A stretch of DNA of 64,000 bases from positions 62,001-126,000 of the forward strand of contig NZ_RCIO01000006.1 in NCBI RefSeq assembly GCF_004000235.1, in the 5' to 3' direction. The position numbers and the translations under genes were made by a program. Positions 49,718-60,574 of this stretch are shown piece by piece (position 1 is the first letter of the stretch; every line of letters starts with the position of its first letter). This DNA is from Mesorhizobium sp. Z1-4 (GTDB lineage Bacteria > Pseudomonadota > Alphaproteobacteria > Rhizobiales > Rhizobiaceae). The notes beneath the pieces are model-generated. The model was not told the DNA's origin and did not search any database. It saw nothing but the letters and a program-made list of their open reading frames with translations.

Positions 49718-50800
49718 TCAGCGGGCGGTCTTGCCGGGCTCTGCACCTTCGCGGGCCGAAAACTTCGTCAGCGTCGAAACGAATTCGCTCATGCCTGGCC
49801 GTTTCACTGCCTTGAAGGGCAGGGGGCGGGCGGTCTCCATTGCGGCGATACCAATTCGCGCAGTCATCATCCCGTTAATGACGCCTTCGCCGAGTTTGGC
49901 CGACAGGCGCGCTGCCAGCCCATGTCCAACCAGCTGCTGTACGAGACTGTCGCCGGCTGCGATCGATCCGGTAACGGCAAGGTGTGCGATGACCGAGCGC
50001 CCGAGCCGGACAAAACCGAGTGTGCCCGGCCGGGCACCGTAGAGCTCCGAAAGGCGGCGAATGAGCCTTCCGGCCTCGAACACGACATAACCGACATCGA
50101 ACAGCGCCCGCGGACTGACCGCGGTGACGATCGACACGCGTTTGGCCGCGTCCGCGATCAGTGTGCTCGCCTGCCGGTCCAGCGGCTCAAGCAGCTCGGT
50201 CTCGGCAAGACGAATGAGGTCCGGCCCGTCGATCACGTCGTCTTTCAGCTCGGCCAGCGATTTTCGGCCCGCGGCCGTGCCCGGATTGGCGGCCAGAAAG
50301 GACGACAGGTCGCCGACCAGACGCCGCGCTTCGCGCCCGCCACCTGCCGCTTCCGCCTTTGCCGCACGGGAACGCAGGTTTTCGACGGAAGCCAGTCTGC
50401 GGATGGCGACGATCTCGCGCGTAACGATGGCAAAGAGAGCCAGCGCGGCTATGGCGGCCAGCCCGGCGGCTGCCCAGCCCAGCCAGTCAGCGCGCGCGAA
50501 CAGGTCGCGGATCAATCCGTCGACCCAAAGTCCGATGGCCGCCGAGACCAGGAGACCGAATGCCGTAGCGAAGATCGTACCGAGCCGCGACCTGCGCCGC
50601 CGTACGGGCAGCGGCGGTGGCTCGAGCTCGGCCGGGTCGAGTTCGTCGAAGATGTCGACGGCAGCAGGCACCACGTTACCGGCCTTTTCGGCCTTCACGG
50701 CATAAGGTTTGCGCGGCGTCGAGGGTTTGGTCTTTGCTGCTTCCTGACCCGGACGTTCAGGCTCCACCTTGAACGAAGCCGGTTTTCTGGTCTGGGTCAT
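49718..50800 (-). CDS. ycjF: YcjF-family (DUF697/TIGR01620) membrane protein
   Basis: 360 residues. A long polar N-terminus, two adjacent membrane helices (~75-95 and ~105-128), then a helical cytoplasmic part with LFDVGYVVFEAGRLIRRLSELYG and RLSAKLGEGVINGMMTARIG, marks of the YcjF/TIGR01620 family. It follows YcjX, whose stop overlaps this start as ATGA. In E. coli ycjX and ycjF lie beyond the psp operon; no psp genes are visible here. The exact job is unknown. Confidence 0.88.
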   Translation of the reverse strand: MTQTRKPASFKVEPERPGQEAAKTKPSTPRKPYAVKAEKAGNVVPAAVDIFDELDPAELEPPPLPVRRRRSRLGTIFATAFGLLVSAAIGLWVDGLIRDLFARADWLGWAAAGLAAIAALALFAIVTREIVAIRRLASVENLRSRAAKAEAAGGGREARRLVGDLSSFLAANPGTAAGRKSLAELKDDVIDGPDLIRLAETELLEPLDRQASTLIADAAKRVSIVTAVSPRALFDVGYVVFEAGRLIRRLSELYGARPGTLGFVRLGRSVIAHLAVTGSIAAGDSLVQQLVGHGLAARLSAKLGEGVINGMMTARIGIAAMETARPLPFKAVKRPGMSEFVSTLTKFSAREGAEPGKTAR

Positions 50801-52272
50801 GCGAGCCTGTCTCCAAGCAGGAACTGCAGCGCCCTGTCGAGGCGGATATGCGGCAGAGACAACTTCAGCCCTTCGGCAGATTCCTCCACCTTGGGCGGCT
50901 TGAACCTGACAAATCTCAACTCGGTCTCGTGCTGGTCGCCATGCACGCCATTGGCTTTGAAGAGTTGCGACGGTTTGTCGGGCAGATCGCCAGGGAATAC
51001 GGCTGTTTCGGTTTTGCCGTCGAATGTCTCGTCGCCGATCGTTTCGCCGTCCATCGGCGTGCCGATGATGACCGGCAGCGTTTCGCGGCCGTTTTTCACG
51101 GTGCCTTCGCGTGTAGCGCGGACGGCTGCCATGGCGACAGCTTCCACATCTGCTCCCGAGAAGCCGGCTCTGGCGATCGCGCGTTCTGCAAGCCTGCGCA
51201 CGATCGCTTCCAGCTTGTCGTGTTCTGTATGGTGAATGTGGTCGGCTTTGGTGGCGGCCACCAGAATACGGTCGATGCGGCGCGAAAACAGATCGATGAA
51301 CGGGTTTCCGCGCCCGGGACGGAAACATTCGAGGATTTCAGTCAGCGCGCGTTCCAGGTCGGCGACCGCGGCGGTGCCGGCATTGATCGCCTGCATCGCG
51401 TCGACAAGTACGATCTGCCGGTCAAGTCTGGTGATATGCTCGCGAAAGAAAGGCTTCACGACATGTGTCTTGTAGGATTCGTAGCGTCTGGCCATCACCG
51501 CGCGCAGCGACCCGGGTTTCGCGGGTTGTCCGCTGGACGGCAGGGGAGCGAAGGTCAGCGCCGGCGAACCTTCCAGATCGCCCGGCATGAGAAACCGTCC
51601 CGGCGGTAGTGTCGAAAGCGCTCTTTCGTCCTGCTTGCAGGCGCGGAGATAGTCCGCGAAGGTTTCGAAAAGCCGTCGCGCCAGCGTCTCATCGGCAGGC
51701 GCGTCTGGATCGACTGAACGTGTATGTTCGCGCCACTTTGCGGAAAGTTCCGAACGCACCGGCAGTTCGGCGAGCTCGAAGGCTTCGCGCGAGAACTGAT
51801 CGAAGGATTTTCCGAGAAGCGGAAGGTCGAGCAGCCACTCGCCCGGATAGTCGACAATGTCGAGCGACAGTCGGCCGGCCGAGAACATGCGGTTCCATGC
51901 CGAGGCGGATTCATACTCGATCGTCAGCCGCAATTCGGAGATCGCGCGTGTGGAGGCAGGCCACACACGCTCCTGCACCAGCGCTGCGATGTGGTCCTCA
52001 TACTGAAACCGGGGCACCGCGTCGTCCGGCTGGTGCTGTAGGTAAGCTTTCGCGATGCGGCCGGATTTTTGCGCTTCGAACAGCGGCAGCCGCCCGCCAT
52101 GCATGAGGTTGTGAACCAGCGCGGAAATAAAAACTGTCTTGCCGGCGCGCGACAGCCCGCTGACGCCAAGCCGGAGCGACGGCGAAAACAGATTGGCTGC
52201 GCGCCCCGTTACCGTGTCTAACGCGATGCGGGCTTCGTCTGTCAGGGATGTCAGTGCTGGCAATCGCGTCAC
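50797..52272 (-). CDS. ycjX: YcjX-family P-loop GTPase-like protein
   Basis: 491 residues. Walker A GLSRAGKT at 39-46, SLDIVDYPGEWLLDLPLL as the Walker-B/switch part, and VAATKADHIHHTEH as a TKAD base-recognition motif, all typical of YcjX (DUF463). It probably binds GTP and works with the membrane partner ycjF. The start is GTG 52272. The downstream overlap with ycjF as ATGA shows strong coupling. The gene runs from a 54-bp gap after sixA. Confidence 0.9.
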   Translation of the reverse strand: MTRLPALTSLTDEARIALDTVTGRAANLFSPSLRLGVSGLSRAGKTVFISALVHNLMHGGRLPLFEAQKSGRIAKAYLQHQPDDAVPRFQYEDHIAALVQERVWPASTRAISELRLTIEYESASAWNRMFSAGRLSLDIVDYPGEWLLDLPLLGKSFDQFSREAFELAELPVRSELSAKWREHTRSVDPDAPADETLARRLFETFADYLRACKQDERALSTLPPGRFLMPGDLEGSPALTFAPLPSSGQPAKPGSLRAVMARRYESYKTHVVKPFFREHITRLDRQIVLVDAMQAINAGTAAVADLERALTEILECFRPGRGNPFIDLFSRRIDRILVAATKADHIHHTEHDKLEAIVRRLAERAIARAGFSGADVEAVAMAAVRATREGTVKNGRETLPVIIGTPMDGETIGDETFDGKTETAVFPGDLPDKPSQLFKANGVHGDQHETELRFVRFKPPKVEESAEGLKLSLPHIRLDRALQFLLGDRLA

Positions 52273-52326
52273 CCGGTTGATCTGACTGCGATATAAGCGC
52301 GCCGGGCGCGACTTTCAAAATCGGCG

Positions 52327-52836
52327 TTAAGCGCGCCGTTTGGTCAGAAAGGCCTCAAGCCGGCCCTTGCCGGGCGTTGCCGATGATAACGGCCCATCGA
52401 AGGCGATGACCGCCAGGCCCGATTTCGGGAATCCCGAGGCCAGGACCGACAAAGCAGCCTCCTCACCTTCGCCGGACAGGGTCTCCGCCAGGTCTTCCAT
52501 CATTGGATTGTGACCCACCAGCATGATGCGTTCTGCCGCGGGTGCGGCGCGCGCGATCTCAAGGTAACCGGACGCGTCCGAGGAATAGAGCTCGTTGAGA
52601 TACGTTACCCGGTCTTCCAGCCCGCCGAGCACGTCCGCCACGCCCAGCCAGGTCTCGCGCGCCCTGCGGGCGGTCGAACAAAGCACGATGTCGGGGACGA
52701 GGCCGGCCTCGACGATCTGTTCTCCGATCGATCTTGAATCTGCTACGCCGGATGCCTTCAGCGCCCTGTCGAAATCCGTTTCGCCGGGGGACGCCCAGAC
52801 GGCCTTGGCATGGCGCAAAAGCAGCAATCGGCTCAT
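52327..52836 (-). CDS. sixA: SixA-like phosphohistidine phosphatase
   Basis: 169 residues of the histidine-phosphatase superfamily: LLLRHAKAVW holds the catalytic His9 in the RHA form typical of SixA, and VGHNPMMEDLAETL the second His. SixA in E. coli removes phosphate from the histidine of phosphotransfer proteins. CckA, a phosphorelay kinase, is encoded 1.8 kb away, so a link with its relay is possible but not shown. ATG 52836 fits; the frame extends ten codons further. Confidence 0.85.
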   Translation of the reverse strand: MSRLLLLRHAKAVWASPGETDFDRALKASGVADSRSIGEQIVEAGLVPDIVLCSTARRARETWLGVADVLGGLEDRVTYLNELYSSDASGYLEIARAAPAAERIMLVGHNPMMEDLAETLSGEGEEAALSVLASGFPKSGLAVIAFDGPLSSATPGKGRLEAFLTKRRA

Positions 52837-53145
52837 GGTCGGGTTCCGTTCAGGCAGGGCCGGCAAATGAACTGCAAGGGTCTAGGCGAAGCAACCGGCC
52901 TGCGCAACGTGTCGTTGCGGTGTCACGCTGCAATTGCCCTGGTTCGGCGGGTGTTCTGGATTGGCAGGCTTGTGTAATATGTTGAAATAGTTCGCACAAT
53001 CTATAGTTCCTCGCGCGCATTCTTGCACAGAATTGAGGCATGCGTTCAACGTATTAACAAAACCGTGAGGCGGTACGCCTTTACGCTTGTACCCCTACCG
53101 GCCTCCGAATATATAGGCGCCGGGTCGTCCAGTGGGGTGAGTCGA
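52837..53145. promoter_or_regulatory. 309-bp divergent region, sixA / dksA
   Basis: No gene is seen. The region holds the sixA start on one side and the dksA promoter (53086-53114) on the other. A second AT-rich patch at 52977-53015 (TGTAATATGTTGAAATAG) could be another promoter but does not give a good -35/-10 pair. Confidence 0.5.
53086..53114 (+). promoter_or_regulatory. promoter of dksA
   Basis: CTTGTA at 53086-53091 and ATATAT at 53109-53114 with a 17-bp spacer, followed by GGCGCC. This matches the alphaproteobacterial sigma-70 pattern (CTTG-N17-TATA) and puts the start of transcription about 25 bases before the ATG. Found by eye. Confidence 0.6.
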
Positions 53146-53562
53146 ATGAGTGAACTCGTTGACAATGACTACGTGCCCTCGGAGAAGGAGCCGTTCATGA
53201 ACGAACGGCAGCGAGCATATTTCCGAGCCAAGCTCGTGGACTGGAAAAACGATATTTTGCGCGAAGCGCGCGAAACGCTTGAGATACTGCAGCAGGAAAA
53301 CGCCAACCACCCCGATCTGGCGGATCGGGCCTCGTCGGAGACCGACCGCGCGATTGAGTTGCGCGCCCGTGACCGGCAGCGCAAGCTGATTGCCAAGATC
53401 GATGCCGCCCTGCAGCGTATTGAGGACGGGACGTATGGCTTCTGTGAGGAAACCGGCGAGCCGATTTCTCTGAAGCGGCTGGATGCCCGGCCGATCGCAA
53501 CGCTTTCGCTGGAAGCGCAGGAGCGTCATGAACGGCGCGAAAAGGTCTATCGGGACGATTGA
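53146..53562 (+). CDS. dksA: RNA polymerase-binding transcription factor DksA, single-Cys type
   Basis: 138 residues: coiled-coil region with DLADRASSETDRAIELRARDRQRK, and a C-terminal globule with YGFCEETGEPI and RLDARPIATLSLE. E. coli DksA binds zinc by four Cys; here only Cys100 remains, so it is of the zinc-free or redox-sensing kind seen in alphaproteobacteria. It acts with ppGpp on RNA polymerase. ATG 53146 follows GGGGTGA; the earlier frame is not similar. Confidence 0.95.
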   Translation: MSELVDNDYVPSEKEPFMNERQRAYFRAKLVDWKNDILREARETLEILQQENANHPDLADRASSETDRAIELRARDRQRKLIAKIDAALQRIEDGTYGFCEETGEPISLKRLDARPIATLSLEAQERHERREKVYRDD

Positions 53563-53584
53563 TGTCCGCCTGTTTCCGATAAAG

Positions 53585-53610
53585 AGCCCGGCTGATGCCG
53601 GGCTTTTTTA
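53585..53610 (+). terminator. Rho-independent terminator after dksA
   Basis: AGCCCGGC at 53585-53592 pairs with GCCGGGCT at 53597-53604 (8-bp stem, loop TGAT), followed by a run of T. It ends the dksA transcript and also lies at the end of the convergent FliO-like gene. Confidence 0.92.
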
Positions 53611-54426
53611 TTGCCCCGATTTTTCGCGCTGGCTGGAAAGCTCCCCGAGCAGCCGGGACATTTCGTTCTCGACCTTTTCGGGGTTCGCCGAATTGTCCGG
53701 CATCGGTGCGGGCGGCTGAGTTCTGGCCGGCCGGTCTCCGAGGGTCACTTCGAGCTCTTTCAGAAGCGCGTCGTCGAGATTGCCTGTTTCGCCTGCCGCA
53801 GCCGGAGCGGGTTTGGGCGGTTGCGCCGGCTCAGGCGGCTGCTGCGGCTTGGGTGCTGACTGCGCCGGTGAATTCGTTGGCGCCGATGCCGGCGTCGGTA
53901 TATGCGCGCTGGCCGCAACCGCACCGGATGCCGGCCGCAGCACAGACGAAATCCGCGAAGTCAGCGATGCGGGGGATGCCGGCGCAGGCGCCGGTTTGGG
54001 CGCGGCAGGGGCGGGCTGCGGCGGTGGTTCGGCTGCTGCCTGAGGCGGTCTGTGACTTTCGGGCGTTTGCCTGACCGGCATTTCTTCGACATGCCTGGGT
54101 TCCGCAGGTGCTGGCCTGCGCGCCGCCGTTTGCAGCCGTATATTCTGTTCGACCACGATGTCTGTCGGCCCGCCGATGAGCACCAGATGTTCGACATCGT
54201 CCCTGCGCACCAGCACCAGGCGGCGGTGGCTGTCGACTGCTGTCGCATCCATCACGGCCAGCCGCGTTTTGCGGTTTCGCCCGCCGGCGACGAATGTTCC
54301 GAACGTCAGACCGCGCACCACGCGCACGATGATGAGGATCACGAGGAGCAGAATCAGCGCTCCCAGCGTCCAGATCATCGCCGAGGCGTATTCCGGTCCG
54401 GCAACGCTTTCCAGCCAAGCACGCAT
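53608..54426 (-). CDS. FliO-like membrane protein
   Basis: 272 residues. One membrane helix at about residues 16-38 (ASAMIWTLGALILLLVILIIV), then RLAVMDATAVDSHRRLVLVRRDDVEHLVLIGGPTDIVVEQNI, which is the FliO core, and a long Pro/Ala-rich tail. FliO helps assemble the flagellar export gate. No other flagellar genes are near, and the long tail is unusual, so it may have taken on another job. ATG 54426 puts the helix near the N-terminus; the frame extends 20 codons further. Confidence 0.75.
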   Translation of the reverse strand: MRAWLESVAGPEYASAMIWTLGALILLLVILIIVRVVRGLTFGTFVAGGRNRKTRLAVMDATAVDSHRRLVLVRRDDVEHLVLIGGPTDIVVEQNIRLQTAARRPAPAEPRHVEEMPVRQTPESHRPPQAAAEPPPQPAPAAPKPAPAPASPASLTSRISSVLRPASGAVAASAHIPTPASAPTNSPAQSAPKPQQPPEPAQPPKPAPAAAGETGNLDDALLKELEVTLGDRPARTQPPAPMPDNSANPEKVENEMSRLLGELSSQREKSGQ

Positions 54427-54614
54427 CTGTTGATCCCCTGTTGCCTCGTTTGCCAAAAACGTATCTTGCCCGCGCGGTACCCGCAAGTTCGCCGGTAGCC
54501 AACCCGTCCACTGTCCCGGTGCATCTTGCGGCGTTCGACGGCGGTGATGTATGCCGGTGCCAGATGAGGCGCGCCGCGTCCTGACTTGTGGCGAAGTACG
54601 GATACAAAAAACGC

Positions 54615-57203
54615 ATGGCCAGGAAACCGGGTATCGATTTTCAAACCGTGCCGATCATCGATGAAGGAGCGCGTATAGGGCCGGTAACGCGACTGGTCAT
54701 ATTCGCGATCGTCCTGCTTGGAGCCGCGGTGTTTTTCGCGCTTTTCCGGGATTGGCTTGGGGATCAGTTTCTCCTCGGGCTGCTCGGCGTGCTGGCGATG
54801 ATCGGCACCGGTTTCCTGTTCGCGGCTGCCATTGGCTTTATCCAGATTGCGCCAACATCCGCGGCCGACGAACTGGCCAAGGCATTCGTGGACTCCATGG
54901 CGCAGGGCCTGGTGATCACCGACCAGAAGGGCCGCATCGTCTACGCCAATGCCGCTTATGCGGAGATGACCGGGGCAACCTCCGCCACCGATATCAAGAC
55001 CGTCGAAGGCGTGTTGATCGACAAGTCTGAGGCGGCGGGCACACTTGTAAAGCTCGGAGCTGCGTTGCGCGACGGCCATCAGGCCGAGGGCGAGTTCCGG
55101 TTGTCGAAATCGATCCGGCCGGGCGTGCCGGAGGGCGCGCGCTGGTACCGTGCCCGCGCACGGGCATTCATGCTGCCGGGCCACCGGCAGCCGTTCAACG
55201 CCTGGCAGATCGCCGATATCTCGGACGAACGTGCCGAGCAGGAACGGTATTTCCTCGATCTGCAGAAAGCGATCGACCATCTTGACCATGCGCCGGCCGG
55301 GTTTGTTTCCGCCGACCCGGAAGGCCGGATTACCTATCTCAATGCCACCCTCGCTGCGTGGCTCGGGATCGACCTGGCCAATTTCACCCCCGGCAGTCTG
55401 CGGCTCTCCGAGATCGTCGCCGGTGACGGCATGGCGCTCATCCATGCGGTAAAGGCCGATCCCGGCACCTCGCGAGACGTGGTCATTGATCTCGATCTTG
55501 CGACGCGCGCGGGAGAGGTGCTGCCGGTCCGCTTCATGCAGCGTGTGATCGCCAACCGCGAAGGTGTGGCCGGCCCCTCGCGTACCATCGTGCTCAACCG
55601 CAGCCATGGAACCGAGACAGCGGGTGAAGACCGCGGTTCGGAAGTCCGTTTCACGCGCTTCTTCAATTCGACCCCGATGGCGATTGCCGGTGTTGACGGC
55701 GACGGGCGCATCCTGCGCACCAATGCGCCATTCCTTTCGCTGTTCGCGAGCGTGGTCGACCAGCATGCCGTCGACCGCGGCGTGAAACTGGAAGGTGTCA
55801 TTCACGAGCGCGACAGGGCGGCTTTCAACGCCGCGCTCGAGCGGGCGCGGCAGCGCCAGGCCAACATCGCGCCGATCGACACCGTGTTCCCCGACAATGA
55901 CGAGCGCCATATGCGCTTTTACGTCAACGCGATTGCCGATGAGGCAGGCGAGGGCGAAGAGGCGGCCATCGTCTATGCCGTCGAGACGACCGAGCAGAAG
56001 TCGCTTGAGGCCCAGATGGCGCAAAGCCAGAAGATGCAGGCTGTCGGTCAGCTGGCGGGCGGCATCGCGCATGACTTCAACAACGTGCTCACCGCCATCA
56101 TCATGGCTTCGGATCTGCTGCTGACAAATCACCGGCCCTCCGACCCGTCCTTCCAGGACATCATGAACATCAAGCAGAACGCCAACCGTGCGGCCTCGCT
56201 GGTTCGGCAGCTGCTGGCATTCTCGCGCCGCCAGACGATGCGGCCGGAAGTATTGAACCTCACCGACGTGCTGGCCGACCTGCGCATGCTGCTTGCCCGG
56301 CTTGTCGGCAACGACGTCAACCTCAACGTCGAGCATGGCCGCGATCTGTGGCCGGTGCGCGCCGACATTGGCCAGTTCGAGCAGGTTATCGTCAACCTGG
56401 CCGTCAATGCGCGCGACGCGATGCCGGAGGGTGGCAATCTCACCGTCCGCACGCGTAACGTCGAGCAGGCTGAATGCGAAGGCTTCGGGCACCGCGAACT
56501 GGCGCCGGCCGATTATGTGCTGGTCGAGGTCGAGGACAACGGCACCGGTATCGACCCGGAAGTCATCCGCAAGGTGTTCGAGCCGTTCTTCACCACCAAG
56601 GAAGTCGGCAAGGGCACCGGCCTCGGCCTGTCCATGGTCTACGGCATCATCAAACAGACCGGCGGTTTCATCTTCTGCGATTCCGAACTGGGCAGCGGCA
56701 CGGTCTTCCGCATCTTCCTGCCCCGCCATGAGGTCGAGGCAACGGCCCAAGCCGCTGAAGCGCCGGCGAGCGATGCCGCAGCCGCCGAGAAAAAGCCGGT
56801 CTCCGATGCCCAGAAGGATCTGTCAGGTTCGGCCACCGTGCTTCTGGTCGAAGACGAGGACGCCGTGCGCATGGGCAATGTGCGCGCGCTCGCCTCACGC
56901 GGTTACACCGTCCATGAGGCATCGTCCGGTGTCGAGGCGCTCGAGGTCTTCAACGAGCTCGAAGGCAAGGTCGATATCGTCGTCTCCGACGTCGTCATGC
57001 CCGAGATGGACGGCCCGACGCTGCTGACCGAGCTCAGAAAGCTGCAGCCGGATATCCGTTTCATCTTTGTGTCGGGTTACGCCGAGGATGCCTTCGCCAA
57101 GAGCTTGCCGGCCGATGCGAAATTCGGCTTCCTGCCGAAGCCGTTCTCTCTGAAACAGCTGGCGACGACCGTGAAGGACATGCTCGATCGCGAGCCGGGG
57201 TGA
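54615..57203 (+). CDS. cckA: cell-cycle hybrid histidine kinase CckA
   Basis: 862 residues. Two membrane helices (~25-45, ~55-80), then PAS repeats (~85-210, ~225-340 and ~350-465), the HisKA helix with [11 protein letters not shown] (His486), an ATP-binding domain ([35 protein letters not shown]) and a C-terminal receiver with the phospho-acceptor Asp792 in [12 protein letters not shown]. CckA feeds phosphate through ChpT to CtrA. ATG 54615 is chosen; a GTG at 54588 would add nine residues. A perfect CtrA box follows the stop. Confidence 0.95.
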   Translation: MARKPGIDFQTVPIIDEGARIGPVTRLVIFAIVLLGAAVFFALFRDWLGDQFLLGLLGVLAMIGTGFLFAAAIGFIQIAPTSAADELAKAFVDSMAQGLVITDQKGRIVYANAAYAEMTGATSATDIKTVEGVLIDKSEAAGTLVKLGAALRDGHQAEGEFRLSKSIRPGVPEGARWYRARARAFMLPGHRQPFNAWQIADISDERAEQERYFLDLQKAIDHLDHAPAGFVSADPEGRITYLNATLAAWLGIDLANFTPGSLRLSEIVAGDGMALIHAVKADPGTSRDVVIDLDLATRAGEVLPVRFMQRVIANREGVAGPSRTIVLNRSHGTETAGEDRGSEVRFTRFFNSTPMAIAGVDGDGRILRTNAPFLSLFASVVDQHAVDRGVKLEGVIHERDRAAFNAALERARQRQANIAPIDTVFPDNDERHMRFYVNAIADEAGEGEEAAIVYAVETTEQKSLEAQMAQSQKMQAVGQLAGGIAHDFNNVLTAIIMASDLLLTNHRPSDPSFQDIMNIKQNANRAASLVRQLLAFSRRQTMRPEVLNLTDVLADLRMLLARLVGNDVNLNVEHGRDLWPVRADIGQFEQVIVNLAVNARDAMPEGGNLTVRTRNVEQAECEGFGHRELAPADYVLVEVEDNGTGIDPEVIRKVFEPFFTTKEVGKGTGLGLSMVYGIIKQTGGFIFCDSELGSGTVFRIFLPRHEVEATAQAAEAPASDAAAAEKKPVSDAQKDLSGSATVLLVEDEDAVRMGNVRALASRGYTVHEASSGVEALEVFNELEGKVDIVVSDVVMPEMDGPTLLTELRKLQPDIRFIFVSGYAEDAFAKSLPADAKFGFLPKPFSLKQLATTVKDMLDREPG

Positions 57204-57208
57204 GCGTA

Positions 57209-57225
57209 TTAACCGTTCGTTAACC
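57209..57225 (+). promoter_or_regulatory. perfect CtrA-binding box downstream of cckA
   Basis: TTAACCGTTCGTTAACC fits the CtrA consensus TTAA-N7-TTAA exactly. It begins 6 bp after the cckA stop and 47 bp before the next ATG at 57272, where a promoter should lie. It therefore probably controls the small exported protein rather than cckA. Confidence 0.8.
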
Positions 57226-57271
57226 ATCGCGGCGCAGCATCTCTTTGGGAGGAGACCCAAGGAGAACTGCC

Positions 57272-57625
57272 ATGTTCTTGCCGGGCACCCCCAAGCCACG
57301 CGCCAGCTTGAAAGGCGCGATGGTGCTTTCAGCGCTCTTCGCCGTGTTTCCAGCTGCTGCTCATGACGCAAAGCCTACGAGCGCGATGCCGCAGGGCTGG
57401 TCTTATCCCATTTCCTGCTGTTCGGGTTATGACTGCCGTGAGGTCCCCTACACCCAGATCAAGGAGGGACCGGAGGGGTATGTCATCGCCAGCACCGGCG
57501 AGCTCATCCCGATGACCGACCGCAAGGTGAAACCGTCGCCGGACGGCGAGTTTCACTGGTGCTCGAGGGGCGGCAGGGAAGACGGAGCGACCATCTGCCT
57601 TTTCGTCCCGCCGCGCTCGTTCTGA
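57272..57625 (+). CDS. small cysteine-rich exported protein
   Basis: 117 residues with a signal peptide (cleavage near AAA/HD, residue 30). The mature protein has five cysteines (49, 50, 55, 97 and 109) in SCCSGYDCREV, HWCSRG and ICLFVPP, with conserved-looking Trp and Gly. I have seen this type in rhizobia as a hypothetical protein; no function is known. ATG 57272 follows AAGGAG. It lies behind the CtrA box, so its expression may follow the cell cycle. The stop is 19 bp from the convergent pccB. Confidence 0.8.
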   Translation: MFLPGTPKPRASLKGAMVLSALFAVFPAAAHDAKPTSAMPQGWSYPISCCSGYDCREVPYTQIKEGPEGYVIASTGELIPMTDRKVKPSPDGEFHWCSRGGREDGATICLFVPPRSF

Positions 57626-57644
57626 ACAGCACTTACGCCCGAGC

Positions 57645-59177
<1,533 letters not shown>

Positions 59178-59279
59178 CGGCGGTTCCCCCACGCGGCTGC
59201 GATAGCCATCGGTTTTGTTACCACGATTGCCGTGGCTGGCAAGCAATCCCCGGCGCGCTTCCGCTGTGCCGTATTTCCA

Positions 59280-59720
59280 TTACCAGCTGCCGGTGTTCTC
59301 CATTGAGGCCCAGGGTTCGGCCTTCTCTTTCGCGCCGCCCTTTTGCAGCAGTTCGAAAGAGATGTTGTCGGGCGAGCGCACGAATGCCATGCGCCCGTCG
59401 CGCGGCGGCCGGTTGATCGTCACTCCGGCATCCATCAGCTTCTGACAGGTAGCGTAGATGTCGTCGACCTCGTAAGCGAGGTGGCCGAAATTGCGGCCGC
59501 CCGAATATTCCTCGGGATCCCAGTTATGGGTAAGTTCCAGCAGCGGCGCGGCCGACGCCTTGCCGGCCTCGACATCCTGTGATGCCGCGAGGAAGATGAG
59601 CGTGAAGCGGCCTGCTTCATTCTCGATCCGGCGGGTTTCGACCATACCCATCTTGTTGCAGTAGAAGTCGAGCGACTTATCGATATCGGTCACCCTGACC
59701 ATGGTGTGCAGATAGCGCAT
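59280..59720 (-). CDS. gloA: lactoylglutathione lyase (glyoxalase I)
   Basis: 146 residues. The start MRYLHTMVRVTDIDKSLDFY and the metal ligands His5, Glu62 (LLELTHNW), His80 (FGHLAYEVDD) and Glu123 (SFELLQKG) match GloA. It turns the methylglyoxal-glutathione adduct into lactoylglutathione. Its place 103 bp upstream of pccB might suggest methylmalonyl-CoA epimerase, which has the same fold, but the sequence fits GloA better. The last ~18 residues are an extension. Confidence 0.88.
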   Translation of the reverse strand: MRYLHTMVRVTDIDKSLDFYCNKMGMVETRRIENEAGRFTLIFLAASQDVEAGKASAAPLLELTHNWDPEEYSGGRNFGHLAYEVDDIYATCQKLMDAGVTINRPPRDGRMAFVRSPDNISFELLQKGGAKEKAEPWASMENTGSW

Positions 59721-59862
59721 TTGGTGCCTCCGTTTTCAGCTCGTGGCCTGTTTAGGACGCAGCCGGTGTCATCCGCAACCGGCGCGAAGCGCAACCATGG
59801 TCGCTTAAAGCACAAGGAAAGCACCGGCTTGTCATGGAGATGTTGAAAAAATCGGCCTAGCC

Positions 59863-59891
59863 CTTGCTAACAGTCGATTTGAAAGTGTTAT
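59863..59891 (+). promoter_or_regulatory. candidate promoter of the tandem cold-shock gene
   Basis: CTTGCT at 59863-59868 and TGTTAT at 59886-59891 are 17 bp apart, similar to the dksA promoter pattern. The transcript would have a leader of about 55 bases, of the sort in which cold-shock genes often carry control signals; no fold was worked out. Confidence 0.4.
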
Positions 59892-59951
59892 CCTGCTTCT
59901 CAGAATCAGTTGCGCCTGCGGGTATTGCGGAAGCGGGAAGGGTGCGTTCGG

Positions 59952-60548
59952 ATGGGGGACAAGTCCTTGTCGGAAAGGCGGAGCGAGGCTAATCAACCGG
60001 TACTCGCAAACGAGGAGCGGGCCGATCAGGAAGCCCTGATCGAGGTTGCCGGCGCCATCAAATGGTTCGACGTGGCCAAGGGCTACGGCTTCATTCTGCC
60101 AGACGACAAATCGCATGGAGACGTGCTGCTGCACGTGACCTGTCTGCGCCGCGACGGTTTCCAGACAGCACTCGAGGGCGCGCGCGTTGCTTGCCTTGCC
60201 CGTCAGGGTGAGCGCGGTTTGCAGGCCTTCAAGGTTCTGTCCATGGATGCCTCGACTGCCGTGCATCCGGCGGAACAGTCGCCCGACCGCACGCATGTTT
60301 CGGTGACGCCCGAAAGCGGCCTGGAGCGTGCGCTGGTGAAGTGGTTCAACCGCACCAAGGGTTTCGGGTTCCTGACCATGGGCGAGGGGACGGAAGACAT
60401 CTTCGTCCATATGGAAACGCTGCGCCGCTATGGCGTGACTGAACTGCGGCCGGGCCAGGTCGTCCTGGTGCGCTTCGGCCGCGGCGAAAAAGGCCTTATG
60501 GCCGCCGAAATTTATCCGGATATGGGAACCCTGCCGGTTTCGCACTGA
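59952..60548 (+). CDS. tandem cold-shock-domain protein
   Basis: 198 residues with two cold-shock domains: the first at ~31-98 (KGYGFI and DVLLHV as RNP1 and RNP2), the second at ~125-190 (KGFGFL and DIFVHM). The acidic linker joins them. Double-domain forms are typical of alphaproteobacteria such as CspC/CspD of Caulobacter. They bind single-stranded RNA or DNA, often in stationary phase. ATG 59952 has GGGAAGGG upstream; an earlier ATG in frame is unlikely. Confidence 0.92.
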   Translation: MGDKSLSERRSEANQPVLANEERADQEALIEVAGAIKWFDVAKGYGFILPDDKSHGDVLLHVTCLRRDGFQTALEGARVACLARQGERGLQAFKVLSMDASTAVHPAEQSPDRTHVSVTPESGLERALVKWFNRTKGFGFLTMGEGTEDIFVHMETLRRYGVTELRPGQVVLVRFGRGEKGLMAAEIYPDMGTLPVSH

Positions 60549-60574
60549 CGCGGCCGGAACTCAGGGAGAGCCCC

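Noticed and set aside
54375-56750. 791-codon minus-strand open frame opposite cckA
   Set aside because: cckA has all kinase motifs; the antisense frame is a shadow of GC-rich coding DNA.
59280-59720. Methylmalonyl-CoA epimerase next to pccB
   Set aside because: The metal ligands and the MRYLHTMVRV start match glyoxalase I more closely; position beside pccB alone is not enough.
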